Origin: Limanda limanda
Taxonomy: Eukaryota > Chordata > Actinopteri > Pleuronectiformes > Pleuronectidae
Length of the DNA: 64,000 bases
Direction of reading: 5' to 3'
Assembly (NCBI RefSeq): GCF_963576545.1
Contig: NW_026870583.1
Coordinates: 1 to 64,000, forward strand
Both the position numbers and the translations under genes were made by a program. Positions within the stretch are counted from its first letter, which is position 1; each line of letters begins with the position of its first letter. The notes under the pieces were generated by a model. That model was not told the DNA's origin. It worked only from the letters and a program-made list of their open reading frames with translations, and made no database searches. Below, piece by piece: positions 36,058 to 48,724 of this stretch.

Positions 36058-39000
36058 AGAATATCTCTTTCTCCTATGTGCTTTCATCCCTAACCCTAAC
36101 CCTAACCCTTCCGAAAGTCGGAGAAGCTCAAGGATGGTACCGATCGATGCGCGCAACCCCATTTAGTGGGGGTAGAGCCTACTTGCAAGTCTCTCCGACC
36201 TTCACAAAAAAAGTTATTCAAGAATATCTCCTCAGATTTGGGGGAATTTCGTCGGTCGACCTCTTCCGAAGGTCGTACAAGCTCGGGGATGGTACCAATC
36301 GATCCGCAGGACCCAAATTAGTCCAGATGCAACCACTTTTCAAGTCTCTCCGACCTTCACAAAAAAAGTTATTCAAGAATATCTCTTTCTCCTATGTGCT
36401 TTCATCCCTAACCCTAACCCTAACCCTTCCGAAAGTCGGAGAAGCTCAAGGATGGTACCGATCGATGCGCGCTACCCCATTTAGTGGGGGTAGAGCCTAC
36501 TTGCAAGTCTCTCCGACCTTCACAAAAAAAGTTATTCAAGAATATCTCTTTCTCCTATGTGCTTTCATCCCTAACCCTAACCCTAACCCTTCCGAAAGTC
36601 GGAGAAGCTCAAGGATGGTACCGATCGATGCGCGCTACCCCATTTAGTGGGAGTAGAGCCTACTTGCAAGTCTCTCCGACCTTCACAAAAAAAGTTATTC
36701 AAGAATATCTCTTTCTCCTATGTGCTTTCATCCCTAACCCTAACCCTAACCCTTCCGAAAGTCGGAGAAGCTCAAGGATGGTACCGATCGATGCGCGCAA
36801 CCCCATTTAGTGGGGGTAGAGCCTACTTGCAAGTCTCTCCGACCTTCACAAAAAAAGTTATTCAAGAATATCTCCTCAGATTTGGGGGAATTTCGTCGGT
36901 CGACCTCTTCCGAAGGTCGTACAAGCTCGGGGATGGTACCAATCGATCCGCAGGACCCAAATTAGTCCAGATGCAACCACTTTTCAAGTCTCTCCGACCT
37001 TCACAAAAAAAGTTATTCAAGAATATCTCTTTCTCCTATGTGCTTTCATCCCTAACCCTAACCCTAACCCTTCCGAAAGTCGGAGAAGCTCAAGGATGGT
37101 ACCGATCGATGCGCGCTACCCCATTTAGTGGGGGTAGAGCCTACTTGCAAGTCTCTCCGACCTTCACAAAAAAAGTTATTCAAGAATATCTCCTCAGATT
37201 TGGGGGAATTTCGTCGGTCGACCTCTTCCGAAGGTCGTACAAGCTCGGGGATGGTACCAATCGATCCGCAGGACCCAAATTAGTCCAGATGCAACCACTT
37301 TCCAAGTCTCTCCGACCTTCACAAAAAAAGTTATTCAAGAATATCTCTTTCTCCTATGTGCTTTCATCCCTAACCCTAACCCTAACCCTTCCGAAAGTCG
37401 GAGAAGCTCAAGGATGGTACCGATCGATGCGCGCTACCCCATTTAGTGGGGGTAGAGCCTACTTGCAAGTCTCTCCGACCTTCACAAAAAAAGTTATTCA
37501 AGAATATCTCTTTCTCCTATGTGCTTTCATCCCTAACCCTAACCCTAACCCTTCCGAAAGTCGGAGAAGCTCAAGGATGGTACCGATCGATGCGCGCTAC
37601 CCCATTTAGTGGGGGTAAAGCCTACTTGCAAGTCTCTCCGACCTTCACAAAAAAAGTTATTCAAGAATATCTCTTTCTCCTATGTGCTTTCATCCCTAAC
37701 CCTAACCCTAACCCTTCCGAAAGTCGGAGAAGCTCAAGGATGGTACCGATCGATGCGCGCTACCCCATTTAGTGGGGGTAGAGCCTACCTGCAAGTCTCT
37801 CCGACCTTCACAAAAAAAGTTATTCAAGAATATCTCCTCAGATTTGGGGGAATTTCGTCGGTCGACCTCTTCCGAAGGTCGTACAAGCTCGGGGATGGTA
37901 CCAATCGATCCGCAGGACCCAAATTAGTCCAGATGCAACCACTTTCCAAGTCTCTCCGACCTTCACAAAAAAAGTTATTCAAGAATATCTCTTTCTCCTA
38001 TGTGCTTTCATCCCTAACCCTAACCCTAACCCTTCCGAAAGTCGGAGAAGCTCAAGGATGGTACCGATCGATGCGCGCTACCCCATTTAGTGGGGGTAGA
38101 GCCTACTTGCAAGTCTCTCCGACCTTCACAAAAAAAGTTATTCAAGAATATCTCTTTCTCCTATGTGCTTTCATCCCTAACCCTAACCCTAACCCTTCCG
38201 AAAGTCGGAGAAGCTCAAGGATGGTACCGATCGATGCGCGCAACCCCATTTAGTGGGGGTAGAGCCTACTTGCAAGTCTCTCCGACCTTCACAAAAAAAG
38301 TTATTCAAGAATATCTCCTCAGATTTGGGGGAATTTCGTCGGTCGACCTCTTCCGAAGGTCGTACAAGCTCGGGGATGGTACCAATCGATCCGCAGGACC
38401 CAAATTAGTCCAGATGCAACCACTTTTCAAGTCTCTCCGACCTTCACAAAAAAAGTTATTCAAGAATATCTCTTTCTCCTATGTGCTTTCATCCCTAACC
38501 CTAACCCTAACCCTTCCGAAAGTCGGAGAAGCTCAAGGATGGTACCGATCGATGCGCGCTACCCCATTTAGTGGGGGTAGAGCCTACTTGCAAGTCTCTC
38601 CGACCTTCACAAAAAAAGTTATTCAAGAATATCTCTTTCTCCTATGTGCTTTCATCCCTAACCCTAACCCTAACCCTTCCGAAAGTCGGAGAAGCTCAAG
38701 GATGGTACCGATCGATGCGCGCTACCCCATTTAGTGGGAGTAGAGCCTACTTGCAAGTCTCTCCGACCTTCACAAAAAAAGTTATTCAAGAATATCTCTT
38801 TCTCCTATGTGCTTTCATCCCTAACCCTAACCCTAACCCTTCCGAAAGTCGGAGAAGCTCAAGGATGGTACCGATCGATGCGCGCAACCCCATTTAGTGG
38901 GGGTAGAGCCTACTTGCAAGTCTCTCCGACCTTCACAAAAAAAGTTATTCAAGAATATCTCCTCAGATTTGGGGGAATTTCGTCGGTCGACCTCTTCCGA

Positions 39001-40231
39001 AGGTCGTACAAGCTCGGGGATGGTACCAATCGATCCGCAGGACCCAAATTAGTCCAGATGCAACCACTTTTCAAGTCTCTCCGACCTTCACAAAAAAAGT
39101 TATTCAAGAATATCTCTTTCTCCTATGTGCTTTCATCCCTAACCCTAACCCTAACCCTTCCGAAAGTCGGAGAAGCTCAAGGATGGTACCGATCGATGCG
39201 CGCTACCCCATTTAGTGGGGGTAGAGCCTACTTGCAAGTCTCTCCGACCTTCACAAAAAAAGTTATTCAAGAATATCTCCTCAGATTTGGGGGAATTTCG
39301 TCGGTCGACCTCTTCCGAAGGTCGTACAAGCTCGGGGATGGTACCAATCGATCCGCAGGACCCAAATTAGTCCAGATGCAACCACTTTCCAAGTCTCTCC
39401 GACCTTCACAAAAAAAGTTATTCAAGAATATCTCTTTCTCCTATGTGCTTTCATCCCTAACCCTAACCCTAACCCTTCCGAAAGTCGGAGAAGCTCAAGG
39501 ATGGTACCGATCGATGCGCGCTACCCCATTTAGTGGGGGTAGAGCCTACTTGCAAGTCTCTCCGACCTTCACAAAAAAAGTTATTCAAGAATATCTCTTT
39601 CTCCTATGTGCTTTCATCCCTAACCCTAACCCTAACCCTTCCGAAAGTCGGAGAAGCTCAAGGATGGTACCGATCGATGCGCGCTACCCCATTTAGTGGG
39701 GGTAAAGCCTACTTGCAAGTCTCTCCGACCTTCACAAAAAAAGTTATTCAAGAATATCTCTTTCTCCTATGTGCTTTCATCCCTAACCCTAACCCTAACC
39801 CTTCCGAAAGTCGGAGAAGCTCAAGGATGGTACCGATCGATGCGCGCTACCCCATTTAGTGGGGGTAGAGCCTACCTGCAAGTCTCTCCGACCTTCACAA
39901 AAAAAGTTATTCAAGAATATCTCCTCAGATTTGGGGGAATTTCGTCGGTCGACCTCTTCCGAAGGTCGTACAAGCTCGGGGATGGTACCAATCGATCCGC
40001 AGGACCCAAATTAGTCCAGATGCAACCACTTTCCAAGTCTCTCCGACCTTCACAAAAAAAGTTATTCAAGAATATCTCTTTCTCCTATGTGCTTTCATCC
40101 CTAACCCTAACCCTAACCCTTCCGAAAGTCGGAGAAGCTCAAGGATGGTACCGATCGATGCGCGCTACCCCATTTAGTGGGGGTAGAGCCTACTTGCAAG
40201 TCTCTCCGACCTTCACAAAAAAAGTTATTCA
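36058..40231 (+). repeat. Two tandem copies of a 2,087-bp unit
   Basis: The unit ABA, A, ABABA, A, ABA occupies 36,058-38,144 and 38,145-40,231. Each copy carries the GGGAGTAG marker, two TTTTCAAG B monomers and the GGGGGTAAAGCC marker. The first half also matches sequence 4,818 bp further on: the GGGGGTAAAGCC marker at 34,886 recurs at 39,704. The 2,087-bp duplication is therefore nested inside a larger repeat pattern. Confidence 0.88.
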
Positions 40232-43200
40232 AGAATATCTCTTTCTCCTATGTGCTTTCATCCCTAACCCTAACCCTAACCCTTCCGAAAGTCGGAGAAG
40301 CTCAAGGATGGTACCGATCGATGCGCGTTACCCCATTTAGTGGGGGTAGAGCCTACTTGCAAGTCTCTCCGACCTTCACAAAAAAAGTTATTCAAGAATA
40401 TCTCTTTCTCCTATGTGCTTTCATCCCTAACCCTAACCCTAACCCTTCCGAAAGTCGGAGAAGCTCAAGGATGGTACTGATCGATGCGCGCAACCCCATT
40501 TAGTGGGGGTAGAGCCTACTTGCAAGTCTCTCCGACCTTCACAAAAAAAGTTATTCAAGAATATCTCCTCAGATTTGGGGGAATTTCGTCGGTCGACCTC
40601 TTCCGAAGGTCGTACAAGCTCGGGGATGGTACCAATCGATCCGCAGGACCCAAATTAGTCCAGATGCAACCACTTTCCAAGTCTCTCCGACCTTCACAAA
40701 AAAAGTTATTCAAGAATATCTCTTTCTCCTATGTGCTTTCATCCCTAACCCTAACCCTAACCCTTCCGAAAGTCGGAGAAGCTCAAGGATGGTACCGATC
40801 GATGCGCGCTACCCCATTTAGTGGGGGTAGAGCCTACTTGCAAGTCTCTCCGACCTTCACAAAAAAAGTTATTCAAGAATATCTCTTTCTCCTATGTGCT
40901 TTCATCCCTAACCCTAACCCTAACCCTTCCGAAAGTCGGAGAAGCTCAAGGATGGTACCGATCGATGCGCGCAACCACATTTAGTGGGGGTAGAGCCTAC
41001 TTGCAAGTCTCTCCGACCTTCACAAAAAAAGTTATTCAAGAATATCTCCTCAGATTTGGGGGAATTTCGTCGGTCGACCTCTTTCGAAGGTCGTACAAGC
41101 TCGGGGATGGTACCAATCGATCCGCAGGACCCAAATTAGTCCAGATGCAACCACTTTTCAAGTCTCTCCGACCTTCACAAAAAAAGTTATTCAAGAATAT
41201 CTCTTTCTCCTATGTGCTTTCATCCCTAACCCTAACCCTAACCCTTCCGAAAGTCGGAGAAGCTCAAGGATGGTACCGATCGATGCGCGCTACCCCATTT
41301 AGTGGGGGTAGAGCCTACTTGCAAGTCTCTCCGACCTTCACAAAAAAAGTTATTCAAGAATATCTCTTTCTCCTATGTGCTTTCATCCCTAACCCTAACC
41401 CTAACCCTTCCGAAAGTCGGAAAAGCTCAAGGATGGTACCGATCGATGCGCGCTACCCCATTTAGTGGGAGTAGAGCCTACTTGCAAGTCTCTCCGACCT
41501 TCACAAAAAAAGTTATTCAAGAATATCTCTTTCTCCTATGTGCTTTCATCCCTAACCCTAACCCTAACCCTTCCGAAAGTCGGAGAAGCTCAAGGATGGT
41601 ACCGATCGATGCGCGCAACCCCATTTAGTGGGGGTAGAGCCTACTTGCAAGTCTCTCCGACCTTCACAAAAAAAGTTATTCAAGAATATCTCCTCAGATT
41701 TGGGGGAATTTCGTCGGTCGACCTCTTCCGAAGGTCGTACAAGCTCGGGGATGGTACCAATCGATCCGCAGGACCCAAATTAGTCCAGATGCAACCACTT
41801 TTCAAGTCTCTCCGACCTTCACAAAAAAAGTTATTCAAGAATATCTCTTTCTCCTATGTGCTTTCATCCCTAACCCTAACCCTAACCCTTCCGAAAGTCG
41901 GAGAAGCTCAAGGATGGTACCGATCGATGCGCGCTACCCCATTTAGTGGGGGTAGAGCCTACTTGCAAGTCTCTCCGACCTTCACAAAAAAAGTTATTCA
42001 AGAATATCTCCTCAGATTTGGGGGAATTTCGTCGGTCGACCTCTTCCGAAGGTCGTACAAGCTCGGGGATGGTACCAATCGATCCGCAGGACCCAAATTA
42101 GTCCAGATGCAACCACTTTCCAAGTCTCTCCGACCTTCACAAAAAAAGTTATTCAAGAATATCTCTTTCTCCTATGTGCTTTCATCCCTAACCCTAACCC
42201 TAACCCTTCCGAAAGTCGGAGAAGCTCAAGGATGGTACCGATCGATGCGCGCTACCCCATTTAGTGGGGGTAGAGCCTACTTGCAAGTCTCTCCGACCTT
42301 CACAAAAAAAGTTATTCAAGAATATCTCTTTCTCCTATGTGCTTTCATCCCTAACCCTAACCCTTCCGAAAGTCGGAGAAGCTCAAGGATGGTACCGATC
42401 GATGCGCGCAACCCCATTTAGTGGGGGTAGAGCCTACTTGCAAGTCTCTCCGACCTTCACAAAAAAAGTTATTCAAGAATATCTCCTCAGATTTGGGGGA
42501 ATTTCGTCGGTCGACCTCTTCCGAAGGTCGTACAAGCTCGGGGATGGTACCAATCGATCCGCAGGACCCAAATTAGTCCAGATGCAACCACTTTCCAAGT
42601 CTCTCCGACCTTCACAAAAAAAGTTATTCAAGAATATCTCTTTCTCCTATGTGCTTTCATCCCTAACCCTAACCCTAACCCTTCCGAAAGTCGGAGAAGC
42701 TCAAGGATGGTACCGATCGATGCGCGCTACCCCATTTAGTGGGGGTAGAGCCTACTTGCAAGTCTCTCCGACCTTCACAAAAAAAGTTATTCAAGAATAT
42801 CTCTTTCTCCTATGTGCTTTCATCCCTAACCCTAACCCTAACCCTTCCGAAAGTCGGAGAAGCTCAAGGATGGTACCGATCGATGCGCGCTACCCCATTT
42901 AGTGGGGGTAGAGCCTACTTGCAAGTCTCTCCGACCTTCAAAAAAAAAGTTATTCAAGAATATCTCCTCAGATTTGGGGGAATTTCGTCGGTCGACCTCT
43001 TCCGAAGGTCGTACAAGCTCGGGGATGGTACCAATCGATCCGCAGGACCCAAATTAGTCCAGATGCAACCACTTTCCAAGTCTCTCCGACCTTCACAAAA
43101 AAAGTTATTCAAGAATATCTCTTTCTCCTATGTGCTTTCATCCCTAACCCTAACCCTAACCCTTCCGAAAGTCGGAGAAGCTCAAGGATGGTACCGATCG

Positions 43201-45206
43201 ATGCGCGCTACCCCATTTAGTGGGGGTAGAGCCTACTTGCAAGTCTCTCCGACCTTCACAAAAAAAGTTATTCAAGAATATCTCTTTCTCCTATGTGCTT
43301 TCATCCCTAACCCTAACCCTAACCCTTCCGAAAGTCGGAGAAGCTCAAGGATGGTACCGATCGATGCGCGCTACCCCATTTAGTGGGGGTAGAGCCTACT
43401 TGCAAGTCTCTCCGACCTTCACAAAAAAAGTTATTCAAGAATATCTCTTTCTCCTATGTGCTTTCATCCCTAACCCTAACCCTAACCCTTCCGAAAGTCG
43501 GAGAAGCTCAAGGATGGTACCGATCGATGCGCGCTACCCCATTTAGTGGGGGTAGAGCCTACTTGCAAGTCTCTCCGACCTTCACAAAAAAAGTTATTCA
43601 AGAATATCTCTTTCTCCTATGTGCTTTCATCCCTAACCCTAACCCTAACCCTTCCGAAAGTCGGAGAAGCTCAAGGATGGTACCGATCGATGCGCGCTAC
43701 CCCATTTAGTGGGGGTAGAGCCTACTTGCAAGTCTCTCCGACCTTCACAAAAAAAGTTATTCAAGAATATCTCTTTCTCCTATGTGCTTTCATCCCTAAC
43801 CCTAACCCTAACCCTTCCGAAAGTCGGAGAAGCTCAAGGATGGTACCGATCGATGCGCGCAACCCCATTTAGTGGGGGTAGAGCCTACTTGCAAGTCTCT
43901 CCGACCTTCACAAAAAAAGTTATTCAAGAATATCTCCTCAGATTTGGGGGAATTTCGTCGGTCGACCTCTTTCGAAGGTCGTACAAGCTCGGGGATGGTA
44001 CCAATCGATCCGCAGGACCCAAATTAGTCCAGATGCAACCACTTTCCAAGTCTCTCCGACCTTCACAAAAAAAGTTATTCAAGAATATCTCTTTCTCCTA
44101 TGTGCTTTCATCCCTAACCCTAACCCTAACCCTTCCGAAAGTCGGAGAAGCTCAAGGATGGTACCGATCGATGCGCGCTACCCCATTTAGTGGGGGTAGA
44201 GCCTACTTGCAAGTCTCTCCGACCTTCACAAAAAAGGTTATTCAAGAATATCTCTTTCTCCTATGTGCTTTCATCCCTAACCCTAACCCTAACCCTTCCG
44301 AAAGTCGGAGAAGCTCAAGGATGGTACCGATCGATGCGCGCTACCCCATTTAGTGGGGGTAGAGCCTACTTGCAAGTCTCTCCGACCTTCACAAAAAAAG
44401 TTATTCAAGAATATCTCCTCAGATTTGGGGGAATTTCGTCGGTCGACCTCTTCCGAAGGTCGTACAAGCTCGGGGATGGTACCAATCGATCCGCAGTACC
44501 CAAATTAGTCCAGATGCAACCACTTTCCAAGTCTCTCCGACCTTCACAAAAAAAGTTATTCAAGAATATCTCTTTCTCCTATGTGCTTTCATCCCTAACC
44601 CTAACCCTAACCCTTCCGAAAGTCGGAGAAGCTCAAGGATGGTACCGATCGATGCGCGCTACCCCATTTAGTGGGGGTAGAGCCTACTTGCAAGTCTCTC
44701 CGACCTTCACAAAAAAAGTTATTCAAGAATATCTCTTTCTCCTATGTGCTTTCATCCCTAACCCTAACCCTAACCCTTCCGAAAGTCGGAGAAGCTCAAG
44801 GATGGTACCGATCGATGCGCGCTACCCCATTTAGTGGGGGTAGAGCCTACTTGCAAGTCTCTCCGACCTTCACAAAAAAAGTTATTCAAGAATATCTCCT
44901 CAGATTTGGGGGAATTTCGTCGGTCGACCTCTTCCGAAGGTCGTACAAGCTCGGGGATGGTACCAATCGATCCGCAGGACCCAAATTAGTCCAGATGCAA
45001 CCACTTTCCAAGTCTCTCCGACCTTCACAAAAAAAGTTATTCAAGAATATCTCTTTCTCCTATGTGCTTTCATCCCTAACCCTAACCCTAACCCTTCCGA
45101 AAGTCGGAGAAGCTCAAGGATGGTACCGATCGATGCGCGCTACCCCATTTAGTGGGGGTAGAGCCTACTTGCAAGTCTCTCCGACCTTCACAAAAAAAGT
45201 TATTCA
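40232..45206 (+). repeat. Mixed segment, truncated relative of the 3.5-4.0 kb unit
   Basis: Block order is A, ABA, ABA, A, ABABA, aBA, ABA, A, A, A, ABA, ABA, ABA. From about 40.8 to 42.9 kb it parallels the unit starting at 45,207 at an offset of 4,331 bp, with the GGGAGTAG A, then ABABA, then a short A, and a TTCAAAAAAAAAG core variant near 42,940. It lacks the second short A. Private changes are GCAACCACATTT near 40,976, GTCGGAAAAGC near 41,420 and CCGCAGTACCC near 44,497. Confidence 0.83.
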
Positions 45207-48200
45207 AGAATATCTCTTTCTCCTATGTGCTTTCATCCCTAACCCTAACCCTAACCCTTCCGAAAGTCGGAGAAGCTCAAGGATGGTACCGATCGATGCG
45301 CGCAACCCCATTTAGTGGGGGTAGAGCCTACTTGCAAGTCTCTCCGACCTTCACAAAAAAAGTTATTCAAGAATATCTCCTCAGATTTGGGGGAATTTCG
45401 TCGGTCGACCTCTTTCGAAGGTCGTACAAGCTCGGGGATGGTACCAATCGATCCGCAGGACCCAAATTAGTCCAGATGCAACCACTTTTCAAGTCTCTCC
45501 GACCTTCACAAAAAAAGTTATTCAAGAATATCTCTTTCTCCTATGTGCTTTCATCCCTAACCCTAACCCTAACCCTTCCGAAAGTCGGAGAAGCTCAAGG
45601 ATGGTACTGATCGATGCGCGCTACCCCATTTAGTGGGGGTAGAGCCTACTTGCAAGTCTCTCCGACCTTCACAAAAAAAGTTATTCAAGAATATCTCTTT
45701 CTCCTATGTGCTTTCATCCCTAACCCTAACCCTAACCCTTCCGAAAGTCGGAGAAGCTCAAGGATGGTACCGATCGATGCGCGCTACCCCATTTAGTGGG
45801 AGTAGAGCCTACTTGCAAGTCTCTCCGACCTTCACAAAAAAAGTTATTCAAGAATATCTCTTTCTCCTATGTGCTTTCATCCCTAACCCTAACCCTAACC
45901 CTTCCGAAAGTCGGAGAAGCTCAAGGATGGTACCGATCGATGCGCGCAACCCCATTTAGTGGGGGTAGAGCCTACTTGCAAGTCTCTCCGACCTTCACAA
46001 AAAAAGTTATTCAAGAATATCTCCTCAGATTTGGGGGAATTTCGTCGGTCGACCTCTTCCGAAGGTCGTACAAGCTCGGGGATGGTACCAATCGATCCGC
46101 AGGACCCAAATTAGTCCAGATGCAACCACTTTTCAAGTCTCTCCGACCTTCACAAAAAAAGTTATTCAAGAATATCTCTTTCTCCTATGTGCTTTCATCC
46201 CTAACCCTAACCCTAACCCTTCCGAAAGTCGGAGAAGCTCAAGGATGGTACCGATCGATGCGCGCTACCCCATTTAGTGGGGGTAGAGCCTACTTGCAAG
46301 TCTCTCCGACCTTCACAAAAAAAGTTATTCAAGAATATCTCCTCAGATTTGGGGGAATTTCGTCGGTCGACCTCTTCCGAAGGTCGTACAAGCTCGGGGA
46401 TGGTACCAATCGATCCGCAGGACCCAAATTAGTCCAGATGCAACCACTTTCCAAGTCTCTCCGACCTTCACAAAAAAAGTTATTCAAGAATATCTCTTTC
46501 TCCTATGTGCTTTCATCCCTAACCCTAACCCTAACCCTTCCGAAAGTCGGAGAAGCTCAAGGATGGTACCGATCGATGCGCGCTACCCCATTTAGTGGGG
46601 GTAGAGCCTACTTGCAAGTCTCTCCGACCTTCACAAAAAAAGTTATTCAAGAATATCTCTTTCTCCTATGTGCTTTCATCCCTAACCCTAACCCTTCCGA
46701 AAGTCGGAGAAGCTCAAGGATGGTACCGATCGATGCGCGCAACCCCATTTAGTGGGGGTAGAGCCTACTTGCAAGTCTCTCCGACCTTCACAAAAAAAGT
46801 TATTCAAGAATATCTCCTCAGATTTGGGGGAATTTCGTCGGTCGACCTCTTCCGAAGGTCGTACAAGCTCGGGGATGGTACCAATCGATCCGCAGGACCC
46901 AAATTAGTCCAGATGCAACCACTTTCCAAGTCTCTCCGACCTTCACAAAAAAAGTTATTCAAGAATATCTCTTTCTCCTATGTGCTTTCATCCCTAACCC
47001 TAACCCTTCCGAAAGTCGGAGAAGCTCAAGGATGGTACTGATCGATGCGCGCTACCCCATTTAGTGGGGGTAGAGCCTACTTGCAAGTCTCTCCGACCTT
47101 CACAAAAAAAGTTATTCAAGAATATCTCTTTCTCCTATGTGCTTTCATCCCTAACCCTAACCCTAACCCTTCCGAAAGTCGGAGAAGCTCAAGGATGGTA
47201 CCGATCGATGCGCGCTACCCCATTTAGTGGGGGTAGAGCCTACTTGCAAGTCTCTCCGACCTTCAAAAAAAAAGTTATTCAAGAATATCTCCTCAGATTT
47301 GGGGGAATTTCGTCGGTCGACCTCTTCCGAAGGTCGTACAAGCTCGGGGATGGTACCAATCGATCCGCAGGACCCAAATTAGTCCAGATGCAACCACTTT
47401 CCAAGTCTCTCCGACCTTCACAAAAAAAGTTATTCAAGAATATCTCTTTCTCCTATGTGCTTTCATCCCTAACCCTAACCCTAACCCTTCCGAAAGTCGG
47501 AGAAGCTCAAGGATGGTACCGATCGATGCGCGCTACCCCATTTAGTGGGGGTAGAGCCTACTTGCAAGTCTCTCCGACCTTCACAAAAAAAGTTATTCAA
47601 GAATATCTCTTTCTCCTATGTGCTTTCATCCCTAACCCTAACCCTAACCCTTCCGAAAGTCGGAGAAGCTCAAGGATGGTACCGATCGATGCGCGCTACC
47701 CCATTTAGTGGGGGTAGAGCCTACTTGCAAGTCTCTCCGACCTTCAAAAAAAAAGTTATTCAAGAATATCTCCTCAGATTTGGGGGAATTTCGTCGGTCG
47801 ACCTCTTCCGAAGGTCGTACAAGCTCGGGGATGGTACCAATCGATCCGCAGGACCCAAATTAGTCCAGATGCAACCACTTTCCAAGTCTCTCCGACCTTC
47901 ACAAAAAAAGTTATTCAAGAATATCTCTTCCTCCTATGTGCTTTCATCCCTAACCCTAACCCTAACCCTTCCGAAAGTCGGAGAAGCTCAAGGATGGTAC
48001 CGATCGATGCGCGCTACCCCATTTAGTGGGGGTAGAGCCTACTTGCAAGTCTCTCCGACCTTCACAAAAAAAGTTATTCAAGAATATCTCTTTCTCCTAT
48101 GTGCTTTCATCCCTAACCCTAACCCTAACCCTTCCGAAAGTCGGAGAAGCTCAAGGATGGTACCGATCGATGCGCGCTACCCCATTTAGTGGGGGTAGAG

Positions 48201-48724
48201 CCTACTTGCAAGTCTCTCCGACCTTCACAAAAAAAGTTATTCAAGAATATCTCTTTCTCCTATGTGCTTTCATCCCTAACCCTAACCCTAACCCTTCCGA
48301 AAGTCGGAGAAGCTCAAGGATGGTACCGATCGATGCGCGCTACCCCATTTAGTGGGGGTAGAGCCTACTTGCAAGTCTCTCCGACCTTCACAAAAAAAGT
48401 TATTCAAGAATATCTCCTCAGATTTGGGGGAATTTCGTCGGTCGACCTCTTCCGAAGGTCGTACAAGCTCGGGGATGGTACCAATCGATCCGCAGGACCC
48501 AAATTAGTCCAGATGCAACCACTTTCCAAGTCTCTCCGACCTTCACAAAAAAAGTTATTCAAGAATATCTCTTTCTCCTATGTGCTTTCATCCCTAACCC
48601 TAACCCTAACCCTTCCGAAAGTCGGAGAAGCTCAAGGATGGTACCGATCGATGCGCGCTACCCCATTTAGTGGGGGTAGAGCCTACTTGCAAGTCTCTCC
48701 GACCTTCACAAAAAAAGTTATTCA
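45207..48724 (+). repeat. Higher-order unit 3, first copy (3,518 bp)
   Basis: Block order is ABA, A, ABABA, aBa, ABA, ABA, A, ABA. The marker set is a TTTTCAAG B, then GGTACTGATC (near 45,607), the GGGAGTAG A, a double short-A block, two TTCAAAAAAAAAG cores (near 47,265 and 47,746) and ATCTCTTCCTCC near 47,929. The same set returns 3,518 bp later. Confidence 0.9.
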
